Under the pieces are notes generated by a model. It saw only the letters and a program-made list of their open reading frames with translations, did not search any database and was not told the origin of the DNA. Position numbers and translations under genes: made by a program. This document shows positions 1 to 7,783 of a stretch of DNA of 9,841 nt, one piece after another (the first letter of the stretch is position 1; each line of letters begins with the position of its first letter). The stretch is from positions 1-9,841 of the forward strand of contig JAPPKP010000434.1 of assembly GCA_028819955.1 (NCBI GenBank), given 5' to 3'. The stretch comes from Rhodospirillaceae bacterium (GTDB taxonomy: Bacteria; Pseudomonadota; Alphaproteobacteria; UBA828).

Positions 1-2302
1 TCACGCAGAGCGGCACCGTGTGCAGGCCGGCGCAGATGATCGCCGGGTTCATCTCCGCCTGGCCCACCATGCGGAGCCTGCGGTCGAACAGGCAGCACGA
101 GAAGTCCCGCGATTCGCTGAAGATCGGCGAATACGCGGTGCGCACCATGGCGCTTTCCATCTCGTTGCAGATGTTGCCGAGGGCGTTGTTGACCACGGTA
201 AGCGTGACCGGGTCTTTCTCCGGCGCGAGCCGCCCGGTGCCGACCGCAGCACTGGCCGCCCTGGGCAGGCTCACGATCAGGCTGCCGTCGGCGCCGATCT
301 CCACCTCGCTCTGCGGCGGCACGAGGGTGGTGGAATCCATCTCGTCGATGATCGCGGGCCCCGCGACCACGGAGCCCGCGGGGAGCTCGGCGCGGCGGTA
401 GATCGGCGTCTCCAGCGGCGTGTCGCCGTCGAAATAGACCTCGCGGTGGGCGTGGGCCCGGCCCGAGCCCGTGGCAGGTGCGCTCAGTGTCGCATCGGTG
501 CGCTCCTCGCCGACGGCGATCACCCGCACCTCGGTCATCTCGGCCACCTTGTCGCGGAGCGCGTAGCCGTAAAGCTCCTCGTGCTGGCGGTGAAGACCTT
601 CCAGCGCCCGCGCGAAGCCGTCCGCGTCGAGCTCCAGCGTGTCGAGCTGCACCAGCTCGCCGAAGTTCTGGCCCATGTAGCGCATGCTGATGTAGCCGGT
701 GACGCGCGCCTCGCCCTCCAGCCCGTCGCGCTTGAGTTCCTCGACCGCTTCCCGGGCGAGCGCCTGGAGCTGGGCGTTCAGCGTCGGCAGGTCCACCGTG
801 TCCGAGCGGTGGTTGACCGTGCGCGCGCGGTCGACGCGGAGGTCGGTGAGCAGCGTGCCGAGCGCCGAGCAAAGCCCCGGATGGGGCGGCACGACGACCT
901 TCTTCATTTCCAGCGGCGCCGCGACATCGACGGCATGGAGCGGGCCGGCGCCGCCGAAGGCGACCAGCGCGTAGTCGCGGTGGTCGATGCCGCGCTCGAC
1001 CGTCATCAGGCGGATCGCGTCCGCCATGTTCTCGGCCGCGGTCTCCAGGATCGCGCGTGCGGTCTCCACGGCCGTGAGCCCGAGCTCGGCGCCGAGCCCG
1101 GCGACCGCCTCGTGCGCCTGGGCGGCGTCCAGCGTCATTTCGCCGCCGAGGAAGTAATCGGGGTCGAGCCGGCCCAGAACCACGTTGGCGTCGGTGACCG
1201 TCGGCTCGGTCCCGCCCTGGCCGTAGCAGGCGGGGCCGGGGTCGGCGCCGGCGCTGCGCGGCCCGACGCGGAGCAGGCCGCCGACATCGACGTAGGCGAT
1301 GGAGCCGCCGCCCGCGCCGATGGTGGTGTAGTCGATGAAGAGCGCGCTCACCGGCACGCCCCACTCCACCTCGTACTCGGTGGTGGAGCCGAAGGCGCCG
1401 TCGGTGACGAGGCCGACATCGCAGCTCGTACCCCCCATGTCGAGGGTGACGCCGTTGCCGTCGGCATGATCGCGGGCGAAGCGGGCGCCGGCGATGACCC
1501 CGCCGGCGAGGCCCGAGAGCAGCAGCTGAACCGGCGCATCGCCGGCGGATTCCGCTTGCAGGTGGCCGCCGTTCGACTTCATCAGCGAGAGCGGCGCCTC
1601 GATCCCCGCCGTCTCCAGGTCGGCCGAGACCCGGCCCACGAAGCGATCGATGATGCGCTTGATGAAGGCGTCGGTGATGACCGTGGCGCTACGCTGATAC
1701 TCGCGCCAGATCGGGCACACGTCACTGGAGAGCGAGACCGGCAGGTCTGGGATCCGCTCGGCGAGATAGGCGCCGATGGCCTCCTCATGGCTGGAGTCCA
1801 CGTAGGAAAAGAGCAGGTTGACCGCGACCGCCCACTCCTGCGCCGGGTCGCTCTTGCGCCACTCGTCGATCCAGTCACCGAGCCGCTCCAGCTCGGGCTT
1901 TTCCAGCGGGATCAGGATGTTGCCCTTGTGATCGACGCGTTCCTTGATGCCGAAGACATGGCGGCGCAGCACGCCTGCCGACGGCTTCTCCCAGGCCGGG
2001 TTGTAGGCCTCCTTGCGCGCGATCAGGCCGATGATGGGCACGTCCTGCACGCCGTCGGTGCCGACGTAGAGCACGGTCGCGCCCTTCTTCTGCAGGCGCG
2101 CGTTGGTGGCGATGGTGGTGCCGAGCACGATGCGGCCGATCTCGTCCGGCGTGAGCTCGCTCTGGCCGATGGCGTTGAGCGGCGCGGCGGCGGGCTGCTG
2201 CGGCGTGGACGGGACCTTGACGGTGCGGATGTGGCCGCTGGTGTCGTCCAGCGCGACCAGGTCGGTGAACGTGCCGCCGGTGTCGATGCCGACCCTATAC
2301 AT
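1..2302 (-). CDS. Fused HyuA-HyuB hydantoinase/5-oxoprolinase family protein (3' end beyond window)
   Basis: This family hydrolyses cyclic amides such as 5-oxoproline or N-methylhydantoin with ATP; some relatives are carboxylases. The frame opens at ATG 2302 and stays open for 767 codons to the left edge, so the C-terminus is missing. Visible HyuA motifs are the N-terminal phosphate-binding type segment GIDTGGTFTDL (residues 5-15), GTTIATN near residue 61, DMGGTSCDV (288-296), IGAGGGS (328-334), SAGADPGPACYG (350-361) and FGGAGPLHA (449-457). From about residue 697 the protein continues without stop or restart into a HyuB-type N-terminus: DPVTLTVVNN, then NEMESAMVRTAYSP, RDFSC and GQAEMNPA. 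This one-chain arrangement is that of 5-oxoprolinases of about 1200-1300 residues, whereas many bacterial HyuA and HyuB are separate. The start overlaps the upstream 79-codon gene by 8 bp, and GGAGG lies about 8 nt ahead of it, so the two are probably translationally coupled. Family assignment is firm; the substrate is unknown. Confidence 0.93.
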   Translation of the reverse strand, partial: MYRVGIDTGGTFTDLVALDDTSGHIRTVKVPSTPQQPAAAPLNAIGQSELTPDEIGRIVLGTTIATNARLQKKGATVLYVGTDGVQDVPIIGLIARKEAYNPAWEKPSAGVLRRHVFGIKERVDHKGNILIPLEKPELERLGDWIDEWRKSDPAQEWAVAVNLLFSYVDSSHEEAIGAYLAERIPDLPVSLSSDVCPIWREYQRSATVITDAFIKRIIDRFVGRVSADLETAGIEAPLSLMKSNGGHLQAESAGDAPVQLLLSGLAGGVIAGARFARDHADGNGVTLDMGGTSCDVGLVTDGAFGSTTEYEVEWGVPVSALFIDYTTIGAGGGSIAYVDVGGLLRVGPRSAGADPGPACYGQGGTEPTVTDANVVLGRLDPDYFLGGEMTLDAAQAHEAVAGLGAELGLTAVETARAILETAAENMADAIRLMTVERGIDHRDYALVAFGGAGPLHAVDVAAPLEMKKVVVPPHPGLCSALGTLLTDLRVDRARTVNHRSDTVDLPTLNAQLQALAREAVEELKRDGLEGEARVTGYISMRYMGQNFGELVQLDTLELDADGFARALEGLHRQHEELYGYALRDKVAEMTEVRVIAVGEERTDATLSAPATGSGRAHAHREVYFDGDTPLETPIYRRAELPAGSVVAGPAIIDEMDSTTLVPPQSEVEIGADGSLIVSLPRAASAAVGTGRLAPEKDPVTLTVVNNALGNICNEMESAMVRTAYSPIFSESRDFSCCLFDRRLRMVGQAEMNPAIICAGLHTVPLCV

Positions 2303-2534
2303 TGCCCGCCTCCTCACCGTGCCTGGCTTCCTCGACGCGGCCCGCCGCTTTGGCTTCCGCAAACTCCGCGCGGACGCGCCGCTTCACGTCGGCGCACTTG
2401 TCCTCGCAGAACATCTCGCCGGGGAACTCGTCGTCCACCCAGTATTCCCGCGCCATCATGATGCCGCAGAAGGAGCAGTTGAAAATTCGCGTGTCGTACC
2501 AGGCGAGCTCGAACGGGAGCCACTTGCCGCTCAT
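2295..2534 (-). CDS. Small four-cysteine putative zinc-finger protein, 79 aa
   Basis: I do not recognise this as a named gene. Cysteines at residues 20, 23, 43 and 47 are arranged C-x2-CG ... FC-x3-C, resembling treble-clef (TRASH/MYM-like) zinc-binding domains, with one site likely. The C-terminal third is charged and alanine-rich (KRRVRAEFAEAKAAG) and probably helical. No signal peptide or membrane segment is seen. The ATG at 2534 follows a GGGAGG/GGGGAG purine tract. The stop (TAG, 2297-2295) lies inside the start of the HyuA-HyuB gene, sharing ATGTATAG. That tight overlap makes it very likely a real gene made together with the large protein. A role as a small accessory or gamma-like subunit is possible, because acetone and acetophenone carboxylases of the same superfamily carry a small extra subunit; this is inference only. 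A regulatory protein is an alternative. Confidence 0.85.
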   Translation of the reverse strand: MSGKWLPFELAWYDTRIFNCSFCGIMMAREYWVDDEFPGEMFCEDKCADVKRRVRAEFAEAKAAGRVEEARHGEEAGNV

Positions 2535-2552
2535 CTCTCCCCGCCTCCCAGC

Positions 2553-2574
2553 GTGTCTCGGACGGCCGAGACAC
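2553..2574. promoter_or_regulatory. Perfect 9-bp dyad, candidate operator
   Basis: The arms GTGTCTCGG (2553-2561) and CCGAGACAC (2566-2574) are exact reverse complements around the 4-nt spacer ACGG. The dyad ends 18 bp before the ATG of the small zinc-finger gene, immediately upstream of its ribosome binding site. On the minus strand a TTGACC hexamer (2599-2594) lies upstream at a distance that would put the dyad over the -10/+1 region, although the -10 match itself is poor (AAGTGT or AGTGTC). A repressor site controlling the zinc-finger/HyuA-HyuB operon fits best. An mRNA leader hairpin is the alternative. The symmetry is directly seen; the role is inferred. Confidence 0.55.
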
Positions 2575-2593
2575 TTTCACGGCGCGCGATATG

Positions 2594-2599
2594 GGTCAA
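2594..2599 (-). promoter_or_regulatory. Possible -35 element (TTGACC)
   Basis: Reading the minus strand, TTGACC is a five-of-six match to the housekeeping -35 consensus and sits about 60 bp upstream of the ATG at 2534. No convincing -10 hexamer is found 16-18 nt downstream, where the candidate operator dyad begins. The call is therefore tentative. Confidence 0.3.
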
Positions 2600-2644
2600 C
2601 CGCGCGGCTGCTGGGCCGTCAGGCCCGGACGGCGCGACCGCGCC

Positions 2645-2680
2645 GCGCGCGAAGCGCGTAGCGTCGCGCGTCCACGCGCG
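2645..2680. repeat. Two adjacent GC-only inverted repeats in the gap between two minus-strand genes
   Basis: The 225-bp gap between the oxidoreductase stop and the small zinc-finger gene contains CGCGC-GAA-GCGCG (2646-2658) and, just after, CGCGCGT-CC-ACGCGCG (2665-2680), followed by low-complexity GGAGCG/GAGCG repeats up to about 2715. The hairpins lie downstream of the oxidoreductase on its own strand and could slow or end its transcription. There is no T tract, and in such G+C-rich DNA short CG palindromes also arise by chance. Confidence 0.35.
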
Positions 2681-2759
2681 CGGAGCGCACGATCGAGCGG
2701 AGCGAGCGCCCGGCGCCTGAGGGAAATGAAAGAGAGGGTGAGGTAGGGTCAGCGCCCCT

Positions 2760-3728
2760 TTACCAGCCCCGCGCCTGCTCGATGATGCGAACGTTGGCGA
2801 GCCCGTCCTGCGCCGTGACTGCGAGCGGCGTGCCGCGGGCGATGGCACGGGTCACGCTTTCCACCTGGGCCTTGTAGGTGTCGTGGCCCGCGAGCGAGGC
2901 GGTGCGCGGCTTGCCGCCCTTGCGCACCGTGGTCATGGAGCCCGGGATGCCGACGAAGCCGCCTTCGATCGTGCAGCAGCTCTCGCTGCCGAGCAGCTCG
3001 AACCCGCCGCCGGTGGTCACGGCGGTCGACGCCGAGATCGTGCCTAAGGCACCGTTCGCGAAGCCGATGGAGACGGCGGCGGTGTCGGCCGAGCGCCCGT
3101 AGGCCTGGTTGGCGAGATGGGCGTGCACCGTCTTCGCCTCGCCGTTGAACCAGCGCAGCAGGTCGATGAAGTGGGTGCCGATATCGCCCAGCACCCAGCA
3201 GCCCGATTTCTGGTCGTCCAGGCGCCACCAGTCGTCGGGCACGTGCGGATAGCGGTAACGGAACTGGCAGTGCATGTGCACCGGCTGGCCGAAGCGGCCG
3301 GCCTGCCATTGCGCGCGGAGGGCTTCGAGCCTCGGGTGGTAGCGGCTGTTGTAGCCGATGGTGAGCAGGCGCTCGGCCTTCTTCGCGGCCCTGATCATCG
3401 CCCGGCACTCGGCCTGGTTCAGCGCCATGGGCTTCTCGCAGAGCACGTGCTTGCCGGCCTTGAGCGCGGCGACGGTCTGGTCCTTGTGCAGGTGGTTGGG
3501 GCTCGCGATCCATACCGCGTCTATCGCGGGATCGGCGAGGAAGGCCTCGAGGTCCGTGTAGCCGCGCGCCACGCCGTGGCTCGCGCAGTAGCGCTCGGCG
3601 TTCTCCTGCTTCGTCGACAGCACGGCCTTGAACCGTGCGCCCCGCGCCGCGTTGATCGCCGGGCCGAGCACCATGTCGCTCCAGCCCCTTGTGCCGATCA
3701 TGCCCCAGCCGACCGGTTTCGCCGCCAT
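2760..3728 (-). CDS. Gfo/Idh/MocA family NAD(P)-dependent oxidoreductase, 322 aa
   Basis: Enzymes of this family oxidise or reduce hydroxyl groups, mostly on sugars and cyclitols, in the cytoplasm with NAD(P). The N-terminal Rossmann part begins VGWGMIGTRGWSD. The fingerprint keeps Gly12 and Gly15, but Arg14 stands where the middle glycine of GxGxxG-type motifs is usual. ASPNHLHKD (about 75-83) is followed by the family hallmark CEKPMAL, with EKP at 98-100 (Lys99). The C-terminal domain has GDIGTHFIDLLRW (181-193), supplying the conserved Asp182 and His186. At 322 residues it is slightly short for the family but looks complete. ATG 3728 has AGGAGG 6 nt upstream. It is the first gene of the leftward block; a 225-bp gap with its own candidate promoter separates it from the next gene, so co-transcription is uncertain. 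The substrate cannot be told. Confidence 0.93.
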   Translation of the reverse strand: MAAKPVGWGMIGTRGWSDMVLGPAINAARGARFKAVLSTKQENAERYCASHGVARGYTDLEAFLADPAIDAVWIASPNHLHKDQTVAALKAGKHVLCEKPMALNQAECRAMIRAAKKAERLLTIGYNSRYHPRLEALRAQWQAGRFGQPVHMHCQFRYRYPHVPDDWWRLDDQKSGCWVLGDIGTHFIDLLRWFNGEAKTVHAHLANQAYGRSADTAAVSIGFANGALGTISASTAVTTGGGFELLGSESCCTIEGGFVGIPGSMTTVRKGGKPRTASLAGHDTYKAQVESVTRAIARGTPLAVTAQDGLANVRIIEQARGW

Positions 3729-3955
3729 GCTCGCCTCCTACTGACCTGCCGCCGCCGGGCGATGGTATCACGGGGCACCTGACCGCGTAGGACGATCCCA
3801 AGCCAGCGGCAAGAGCCTTTGGTGCGGTATAGTGCGACTCGCAGGACCGATCCCGCCTACAGTGGCAGGGGTAGACTCTGCTTAGCCGGATTATTCGTGT
3901 CGGGTCTGAATTTGGGGTGGCGGACGTAGCGTAAACCGTTGCCATCGGGTAGGAA

Positions 3956-3991
3956 TTCGTTGTCGAGGCGTCTTCCTCGCGGAACAACGAA
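3956..3991. repeat. Bulged inverted repeat able to form a 13-bp hairpin
   Basis: The arms TTCGTTGT (3956-3963) and ACAACGAA (3984-3991) pair perfectly. Inside them CGAGG (3964-3968) pairs with CCTCG (3975-3979) around a 6-nt loop, leaving a 4-nt bulge (CGGA, 3980-3983) on one side. It lies in the divergent spacer, about 170 bp before the hydantoinase start. It could be a leader-RNA structure, a protein-binding dyad or the end of a decayed element. It does not fit an integron attC site, because a paired RYYYAAC/GTTRRRY set was not found around it. Confidence 0.45.
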
Positions 3992-4006
3992 AACGCCACG
4001 CCCGCC

Positions 4007-5606
<1,600 letters not shown>

Positions 5607-5629
5607 GAAAGACGACCGGAGGAAGAGCG

Positions 5630-6169
5630 ATGAGCGACGATATCATCTCGGTGGACGAGTTCGAGAAGACGCGGGTGGCACGCTTCGATCAGCTCGAAGG
5701 CAGCACGCTGCCCATGCTGGATGCGGTGATTCCCGGCTGCGAGCGCGAGATCTTCCGCATCATCGGCGCCGGCGTCGGCGAGGACGCGACTCAGAAGGCC
5801 GCGATCTCCGACAACCGGGACTTCAACGTCTCCGTGGTGCGCTGCGAGGCCGGCAAGGGCACGCTGCACCACGATCACGAGACCAACGAGGTCTTCATGC
5901 CGCTCAAGGGCCGCTGGAAGATCTTTTGGGGGGACGACGAGGACACCCGCTGCGTCTTCCTCGACCCCTGGGACGTGGCCTCCTGCCCGCCCCACGTGAT
6001 GCGGGGCTTCCGCAATGTGAGCGACGAGGAAGGCCTGCTCTTCGTCATCGTCGGCGCCACCGACCCTGGCCGCGTGACCTGGCGCGACGACGTGCTGGAG
6101 GAGGCCGAGCGTCGCGGCTACAAGCTGACCGAGAACGGTATCGAGCGGGTGCCGGCGGCGGCGGAGTAG
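5630..6169 (+). CDS. Cupin domain protein, 179 aa
   Basis: This is a single-domain cupin. Motif 1 runs from GKGTLHHDHETNEV to PLKG with His81, His83 and Glu87, and motif 2 PHVMRGFRNV contributes His122, giving the usual 3-His/1-Glu metal site. Family members include dioxygenases, isomerases and small-molecule-binding proteins, so the reaction is not predictable. The N-terminal 60 residues (acidic, ISVDEFEKTRVARFD) precede the barrel; there is no signal peptide. ATG 5630 is chosen because GGAGG lies 8 nt upstream. An alternative in-frame ATG at 5603 overlaps the hydantoinase stop as ATGA and would add nine residues (MRKTTGGRA) that look like untranslated leader. The 23-bp gap to the hydantoinase implies one operon, so it probably acts in the same pathway. 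It converges on the amidase 36 bp downstream. Confidence 0.9.
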   Translation: MSDDIISVDEFEKTRVARFDQLEGSTLPMLDAVIPGCEREIFRIIGAGVGEDATQKAAISDNRDFNVSVVRCEAGKGTLHHDHETNEVFMPLKGRWKIFWGDDEDTRCVFLDPWDVASCPPHVMRGFRNVSDEEGLLFVIVGATDPGRVTWRDDVLEEAERRGYKLTENGIERVPAAAE

Positions 6170-6179
6170 CCGAGCCCGA

Positions 6180-6200
6180 CGCCGCGGCTTACCCGCGGCG
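6180..6200. terminator. Hairpin between convergent cupin and amidase genes, probable bidirectional terminator
   Basis: CGCCGCGG (6180-6187) and CCGCGGCG (6193-6200) are perfect reverse complements with a 5-nt loop CTTAC. The 8-bp all-GC stem fills most of the 36-bp gap between two convergent stop codons, where a terminator serving both strands is expected. Neither side has a proper T tract (only ATTTA follows on the plus strand), so termination strength is uncertain. Confidence 0.6.
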
Positions 6201-6205
6201 CAGAT

Positions 6206-7645
6206 TTACGAGACGAGGGCGGGCCAGCGATCGCGCCAGGGGCGCGCGGCCTCGAACGCCGCCGCCGCGCGCAGCACCATCGCATCGTCCAGGTGGCGCC
6301 CCACGATCTGCAACCCCACCGGGAGCCCTTCTGCCGTCCAGCCGGCGGGCACGCTGGCGGCGGGCTGGCCGGTCATGTTGAGCGGGAAGGTGAAGGCGAG
6401 CCAGGCGAAGGGCGGCACGATGCGCCCCTCGATGATCTCCGGCCCCTGGATGTAGAGGCCGAAGGGCGGGCACGCCAGCGTCGGCGTCAGCAGGAAATCG
6501 TAGTTGCGCATGAAGCGCCACATCTTGTTGACCAGCGCCTTGCGCCCGATCACGGCATTGGTCAGGTCCTCGGCGGTCCACGGCCGGGTGATGAAATCCA
6601 CCAAATGGGGCGTCATCTGCGCGCCGTGCTCGGCCACCAGCCGGCGCATCCCGGCGAGGTCGGTCTCCGCTGCCACCAGGCCCCAGAAGGTGAGGTAGGG
6701 GTCGTCCCAGCCGGGGTCGGCTTCCTCCACGGTGCAGCCAAGCTCGCTCTCGAACACGCGGGCGGCATCGCCCACGATCCGGCGCACCTCGGGATCGACG
6801 GCGGCGTAGCCCCAGTCGGCGCTGTAGGCGACGCGGCGGCCCTTGAGGTCGGCGCCGACCTTGGTCCAGTCGAAGTCGGCGGCGGGTAGCGAGTGGCGGT
6901 CGCGGTCGTCCGGTCCGGCCATGACCGAGAGCATGAGGGCCGAATCCGCCACCGTCCGCGTCATCGGGCCGATGTGCTCGATCCCCTCCCAGCTGGAGAC
7001 GCCGGGGTAGCGCTCGTCCCGGCAGCCGGGGTAGAGCGGCACCCGGCCCATCGAGGCCTTGACCCCCACCAGCCCGCAGAAGGAGGCAGGGATGCGCACC
7101 GAGCCGCCGCCGTCGCTGCCGACCGCGAGCGGACCCACGCCCGCCGCCACCGCCGCGCCGGAGCCCGCGCTGGAGCCGCCGGGCGAGCGCTCCAGGTTCC
7201 ACGGGTTGCGCGTCGCCTCGAACACGGGGTTGTGGCTCGCGCCGCTGTAGCCGAACTCCGGCACGTTGGTCTTGCCCATGATCACCGCGCCCGCGTCCCG
7301 CAGGCGCTCGACCACCACGTCGTCCTCCTCGGCTACGAAATTCTTGTAGGCGACGGAGCCGGAGACGGTGGGGAGGTCCTTGGTGCAGACGAGATCCTTG
7401 ATGCCGACCGGGATGCCTGCGAGCGGGCCCGGATCCTCGCCCGCCGCGATCCTGGCATCCACCTTGCGGGCGGCGGCGCGGGCGTAGTCGGGCGCCGGCG
7501 TGCAGAAGGCGTGGAGATGAGGCTCCACCTCCTCCATGTGGGCGATGACCGCGTCCGCGACCTCGAGCGCCGAAAGGTCCCTGGCACGCACCCGCGCGGT
7601 TAGCGTCACGGCGTCCATTCGGCAGATTTCGTTGGCCTGCGGCAT
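6206..7645 (-). CDS. Amidase signature (AS) family hydrolase, 479 aa
   Basis: This family hydrolyses amide bonds in the cytoplasm with a Lys-cisSer-Ser triad. The triad is complete and correctly spaced: Lys83 in GIPVGIKDL, Ser158 in SPGGSSAGSGAA and the nucleophile Ser182 in GSDGGGSVRIPASFCG. GKTNVPEFGYSG (about 124-135) and GLPVGLQIVG near the C-terminus are further family marks, and the length is typical. ATG 7645 is chosen because GGGGAGG lies 6 nt upstream; an in-frame GTG at 7663 overlaps that ribosome binding site and is less likely. The gene is single on its strand, convergent with the hydantoinase/cupin pair and divergent from the radical SAM gene. Cleavage of an amide or carbamoyl product of ring opening is a reasonable guess. 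AS enzymes are broad, however, and include GatA, allophanate hydrolase, aryl amidases and others, so the substrate is unknown. Confidence 0.94.
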   Translation of the reverse strand: MPQANEICRMDAVTLTARVRARDLSALEVADAVIAHMEEVEPHLHAFCTPAPDYARAAARKVDARIAAGEDPGPLAGIPVGIKDLVCTKDLPTVSGSVAYKNFVAEEDDVVVERLRDAGAVIMGKTNVPEFGYSGASHNPVFEATRNPWNLERSPGGSSAGSGAAVAAGVGPLAVGSDGGGSVRIPASFCGLVGVKASMGRVPLYPGCRDERYPGVSSWEGIEHIGPMTRTVADSALMLSVMAGPDDRDRHSLPAADFDWTKVGADLKGRRVAYSADWGYAAVDPEVRRIVGDAARVFESELGCTVEEADPGWDDPYLTFWGLVAAETDLAGMRRLVAEHGAQMTPHLVDFITRPWTAEDLTNAVIGRKALVNKMWRFMRNYDFLLTPTLACPPFGLYIQGPEIIEGRIVPPFAWLAFTFPLNMTGQPAASVPAGWTAEGLPVGLQIVGRHLDDAMVLRAAAAFEAARPWRDRWPALVS

Positions 7646-7665
7646 GTGTACCCTCCCCTCCACGA

Positions 7666-7682
7666 GCTGCCGCCGAGGCAGC
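7666..7682. promoter_or_regulatory. 6-bp inverted repeat upstream of the amidase
   Basis: GCTGCC (7666-7671) and GGCAGC (7677-7682) are perfect reverse complements around GCCGA. The dyad sits 21-37 bp upstream of the amidase ATG, just before its ribosome binding site. It may be an operator or a small leader hairpin, or it may be chance. Confidence 0.3.
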
Positions 7683-7710
7683 CCGGCATGGCAACCTGTG
7701 CGCCCCGACC

Positions 7711-7770
7711 TTCACCTTTTGAACGGGATATGATATGAGAGTCGCACAATAAAAATAACTAATGGCTTCA
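7711..7770. promoter_or_regulatory. A+T-rich shared promoter region for amidase and KamA-like gene
   Basis: This is the most A+T-rich stretch of the window and lies between two divergent genes. For the rightward gene, TTCACC (7711-7716) and TATGAG (7734-7739) are 17 bp apart and could be a weak -35/-10 pair. GATATGATATG and TAAAAATAA lie within it. No specific promoter for the leftward amidase stands out. The regional role is well supported by context; the exact hexamers are not. Confidence 0.45.
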
Positions 7771-7783
7771 AGGAGGCAAACCA

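Noticed and set aside
20..2461. An 813-codon open frame on the plus strand
   Set aside because: It lies opposite the HyuA-HyuB gene, which has all family motifs. The antisense product is low-complexity R/A/V/D/H-rich and matches nothing I recognise.
6189..7715. A 508-codon minus-strand frame over the amidase
   Set aside because: It is a shifted frame of the amidase gene; the catalytic Lys-Ser-Ser motifs are in the other frame.
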